A stretch of DNA of 8,168 bases from Collinsella sp. (lineage in GTDB: Bacteria > Actinomycetota > Coriobacteriia > Coriobacteriales > Coriobacteriaceae), in assembly GCA_019419405.1 (NCBI GenBank), contig DYAA01000146.1:1-8168 (forward strand). Direction: 5' to 3'. The position numbers were made by a program, and so were the translations under genes. Of the stretch, positions 6,546 to 8,168 are shown one piece after another (position 1 is the stretch's first letter; every line of letters starts with the position of its first letter). The notes beneath the pieces were generated by a model. That model made no database searches. It worked only from the letters and a program-made list of their open reading frames with translations, and had not been told where the DNA came from.

Positions 6546-6699
6546 GACTATTCGTCCCGGCGGCTTCCCCAGGCACCCGATCTTGCTGTTCAAACCGTCG
6601 CTTGCGAATCAAAGTACGCGACGCTCCTCTTTCACGGCAACCTCGGGCACCTGGGAAAGCCGTTTCCTTGGTTGGTTAAAAGGTTTGTTAAGGAGTTAT
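6546..6699 (+). other. Intergenic spacer with a long imperfect inverted repeat
   Basis: Segments 6562-6578 and 6645-6661 are complementary at 14 of 17 positions, and the helix can extend outward by one C-G and two G-T pairs (6559-6561 with 6662-6664). Inside the 66-base loop, CGTCGC (6596-6601) pairs with GCGACG (6618-6623). No U-tract follows, so it is not a standard terminator. The ribosome site AAGGAG (6690-6695) of the next gene lies 26 bases beyond. It could be an RNA-processing or stability element giving the two genes different expression. Confidence 0.45.
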
Positions 6700-7863
6700 A
6701 TGTCGGAAAATATTGAGCAGCCGTTGCCGCGCACGTTTGAGGAGTTCAACGAGCAACGCAAAGCGGCGTTTATTCGCGTCAAGGATTATAAGCAGGCGGG
6801 TAATCGCCTGGTCGGCTTTTTGTGCAGCTATACGCCGCTCGAGATTATCGATGCCGCGGGGGCTGCGAGCGTGGCTCTGTGCGGTACATCCGATGAGGTG
6901 ATTCCCGAGGCCGAGAAGGTGCTGCCGGCAAACCTGTGCCCGCTCATCAAGTCTACGTATGGTTTTGCCTATTCGCAAAAGTGCCCGTTTACGTACTTTA
7001 GCGACATGATCATCGGTGAGACCACCTGCGACGGCAAGAAGAAGATGTACGAGCTACTCAACGAGCTCAAGCGCACGCACATTCTGCATCTTCCGCAGGG
7101 TCGCGATCGCGCCTACGAGCGTGAAGGCTGGTACGAGGAGTGCCGCCTGCTCAAGGAGGAACTCGAGGGCTTCTACGGTATCACGATTGCCGACGATGAC
7201 CTGCGCGCTGCCGTCCGTCGTCGCAACCGCTTGCGTGCGGCCCAGCTCGAGATGTTTGCACTGCAGGCCAACCAGCCGGCGGCCATGAGCGGCGTCGACC
7301 TGATGAGCACCATGTTTGCCGGTACGTTTAGCTTTGATATCGAGGCCTATACGCAGCAGCTGGAGCAAAAGGTTGCCAAGCTGCGCGAGGCCTACGACGC
7401 GGGCGAGCGCCCGGTTGCGGCGGATGCCAAGCGCATTCTGATTACCGGCTGCCCGGTGGGCGGCGTGATCAATAAGATCGGTCGCACCATCGAGTCCAAC
7501 GGCGGCGTGGTCGTGTGCATGGACGACTGCTCGGGCGAGCGCACGGCGGCCATGATGATCGACCCGGAGGCTCCCGACATCCTGCGCGCCATCGCCGACC
7601 GCTACCTGGATATCAACTGCTCGGTCATGACGCCCAACGACGGCCGTATGGAAAATACGCTGGCCATGTGCGAGAAGTATCACGTCGATGGCGTAGTGGA
7701 GAACGTGCTCCAGGCGTGCCATACCTTTAACGTGGAGAGCGCACGCATGCGGGAAGCTGTCGAGGGTGCGGGCATTCCGTACATGAAGATTGAGACCGAC
7801 TACAGCAACGGCGACATGGGCCAAATCGAGACGCGCATCGCTGCCTTCATCGAAACCCTGTAG
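6700..7863 (+). CDS. Double-cubane-cluster anaerobic reductase (YjiM-like), paralogue 2
   Basis: This 387-residue protein closely resembles E. coli YjiM in length and motifs as I recall them, especially NLCPLIKSTYGF, ETTCDGKKKMYELL, ITGCPVGG and QACHTFNVES. Candidate cluster cysteines are Cys80, Cys95, Cys110, Cys277, Cys307 and Cys340; Cys42 and Cys61 align with Cys81 and Cys100 of paralogue 1. Cys251 in TGCP and Cys273 have no equivalent there. The first three ligands are 15 residues apart in both paralogues. ATG 6700 follows AAGGAG (6690-6695) at short but acceptable spacing; the frame is open upstream through the spacer, but that part shows no family similarity. Family members accept electrons from an ATP-driven activator and reduce small, hard-to-reduce molecules. 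The true substrate is not evident, and a CoA-ester role is not shown. Confidence 0.9.
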   Translation: MSENIEQPLPRTFEEFNEQRKAAFIRVKDYKQAGNRLVGFLCSYTPLEIIDAAGAASVALCGTSDEVIPEAEKVLPANLCPLIKSTYGFAYSQKCPFTYFSDMIIGETTCDGKKKMYELLNELKRTHILHLPQGRDRAYEREGWYEECRLLKEELEGFYGITIADDDLRAAVRRRNRLRAAQLEMFALQANQPAAMSGVDLMSTMFAGTFSFDIEAYTQQLEQKVAKLREAYDAGERPVAADAKRILITGCPVGGVINKIGRTIESNGGVVVCMDDCSGERTAAMMIDPEAPDILRAIADRYLDINCSVMTPNDGRMENTLAMCEKYHVDGVVENVLQACHTFNVESARMREAVEGAGIPYMKIETDYSNGDMGQIETRIAAFIETL

Positions 7864-7869
7864 GTGACG

Positions 7870-7904
7870 GTATGTGACAAAGGGACTGTCCCTTTGTTAC
7901 ATGT
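7870..7904. repeat. REP-like palindrome between paralogue 2 and the activator gene
   Basis: Arms 7872-7886 and 7888-7902 are complementary over 15 positions with one G-T pair, around a single central T, and extend by two wobble pairs to 7870-7904. The core AAAGGGAC-T-GTCCCTTT is of a kind I recall as dispersed palindromes in many anaerobe genomes, including Coriobacteriia. No U-run follows, so termination is less likely than a dispersed repeat or a transcript-stabilising hairpin. It starts 7 bases after the reductase stop codon. Confidence 0.65.
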
Positions 7905-7967
7905 GAGGGAGGATGCCAAGGCGCCTGAACGCGCCGCTACCTTTGATGTTTAGATTGGGAGAGAGCC

Positions 7968-8168
7968 ATGATAGGGATCGGGATCGATATCGGGTCTACG
8001 GCGGCTAAGGCTGCTGTGGTCGATGGGGAGGGTTCGGTGGCGTGGACGTGCGTGCAGCCAACCGGGTTCTCCTCGGTCGATGCTTCCGAGCGGCTGCGCG
8101 AGGCACTGGCAGCGGCGGGTTATGACGTGGCTGCCGACGACGTGCGCGTGGTCGCGACCGGCTACGGT
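7968..8168 (+). CDS. ATPase activator of 2-hydroxyacyl-CoA dehydratase/reductase (HgdC/YjiL-like; 5' part)
   Basis: Only the first 67 codons are in the window. The start GIGIDIGSTAAKAAVVD (residues 3-19) is the phosphate-binding loop of the BcrAD/BadFG/HgdC activators, which belong to the ASKHA (actin/hexokinase/Hsp70-like) fold; the usual form is GIDIGSTTTK. VVATGYG at the window's end is a second family signature. Such activators are homodimers with a bridging [4Fe-4S] cluster that use ATP hydrolysis to pass one strongly reducing electron to the partner reductase. The cluster cysteines would lie beyond the edge. ATG 7968 follows GGGAGAGAG (7957-7965). Its position after two reductase-like genes supports the assignment and suggests one activator serves both. 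Whether the gene is intact cannot be judged. Confidence 0.88.
   Translation, partial: MIGIGIDIGSTAAKAAVVDGEGSVAWTCVQPTGFSSVDASERLREALAAAGYDVAADDVRVVATGYG

Noticed and set aside
5169..6593. 474-codon open frame on the minus strand opposite the first reductase gene
   Set aside because: Such antisense frames arise from strong codon bias in GC-rich genes. The product is low-complexity, resembles no family, and the plus strand holds a clear family member.
6340..6699. Upstream extension of the second reductase frame
   Set aside because: The frame is open but overlaps the end of paralogue 1 and crosses the structured spacer; family similarity and a ribosome site begin only at 6700.
7913..7967. Small frame starting at the ATG after GAGGGAGG near 7913
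   Set aside because: It runs out of frame into the activator gene, is very short and resembles nothing.
1..8168. CRISPR array, prophage or insertion sequence
   Set aside because: No regularly spaced repeats, transposase, integrase or phage genes are seen on either strand.

Overview
The window is GC-rich, densely coded and entirely plus-strand. Codon choice (GCC, GAG, CTC, AAG, CGC) and gene content suggest a Coriobacteriia-type anaerobic actinomycete, most like a gut Collinsella. That assignment is inference from composition and recalled families; no marker gene is present.

Layout. (1) 1-1168: the end of a molybdenum-cofactor operon, with the 3' part of moeA followed by a short MogA/MoaB protein, closed by a rho-independent terminator. 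(2) 1218-1372: an AT-rich control region with a TATAAT box and a cluster of direct and inverted repeats. (3) 1373-4830: modA-modB-modC, a molybdate/tungstate ABC importer closed by a second terminator. ModB is twice the usual length because an exported domain of about 180 residues, which I do not recognise, precedes the permease core. (4) 4831-5261: 431 bases without a recognised gene. It holds a probable promoter, four TCAAC/GTTGA half-sites, a 22-codon reading frame with a near-perfect Shine-Dalgarno site, and foldable leader RNA. (5) 5262-7863: two diverged tandem genes of the 2-hydroxyacyl-CoA dehydratase / double-cubane-cluster reductase superfamily (E. coli YjiM-like), separated by a foldable 154-base gap. 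(6) 7864-7967: a REP-like palindrome. (7) 7968-end: the first 67 codons of the ATPase activator of these reductases (HgdC/YjiL type), cut by the window edge.

How the genes work together. ModABC would import molybdate or tungstate, and MogA and MoeA would insert the metal into molybdopterin. The second half is a separate low-potential electron-transfer system: the activator uses ATP hydrolysis to push an electron onto the iron-sulfur clusters of the two reductase-like proteins. Eight cysteines align between the two paralogues with nearly the same spacing, so both probably carry clusters. Their substrate cannot be read from the sequence. The most unusual items are the fused exported domain of ModB, the paired reductases, and the leader in front of them.
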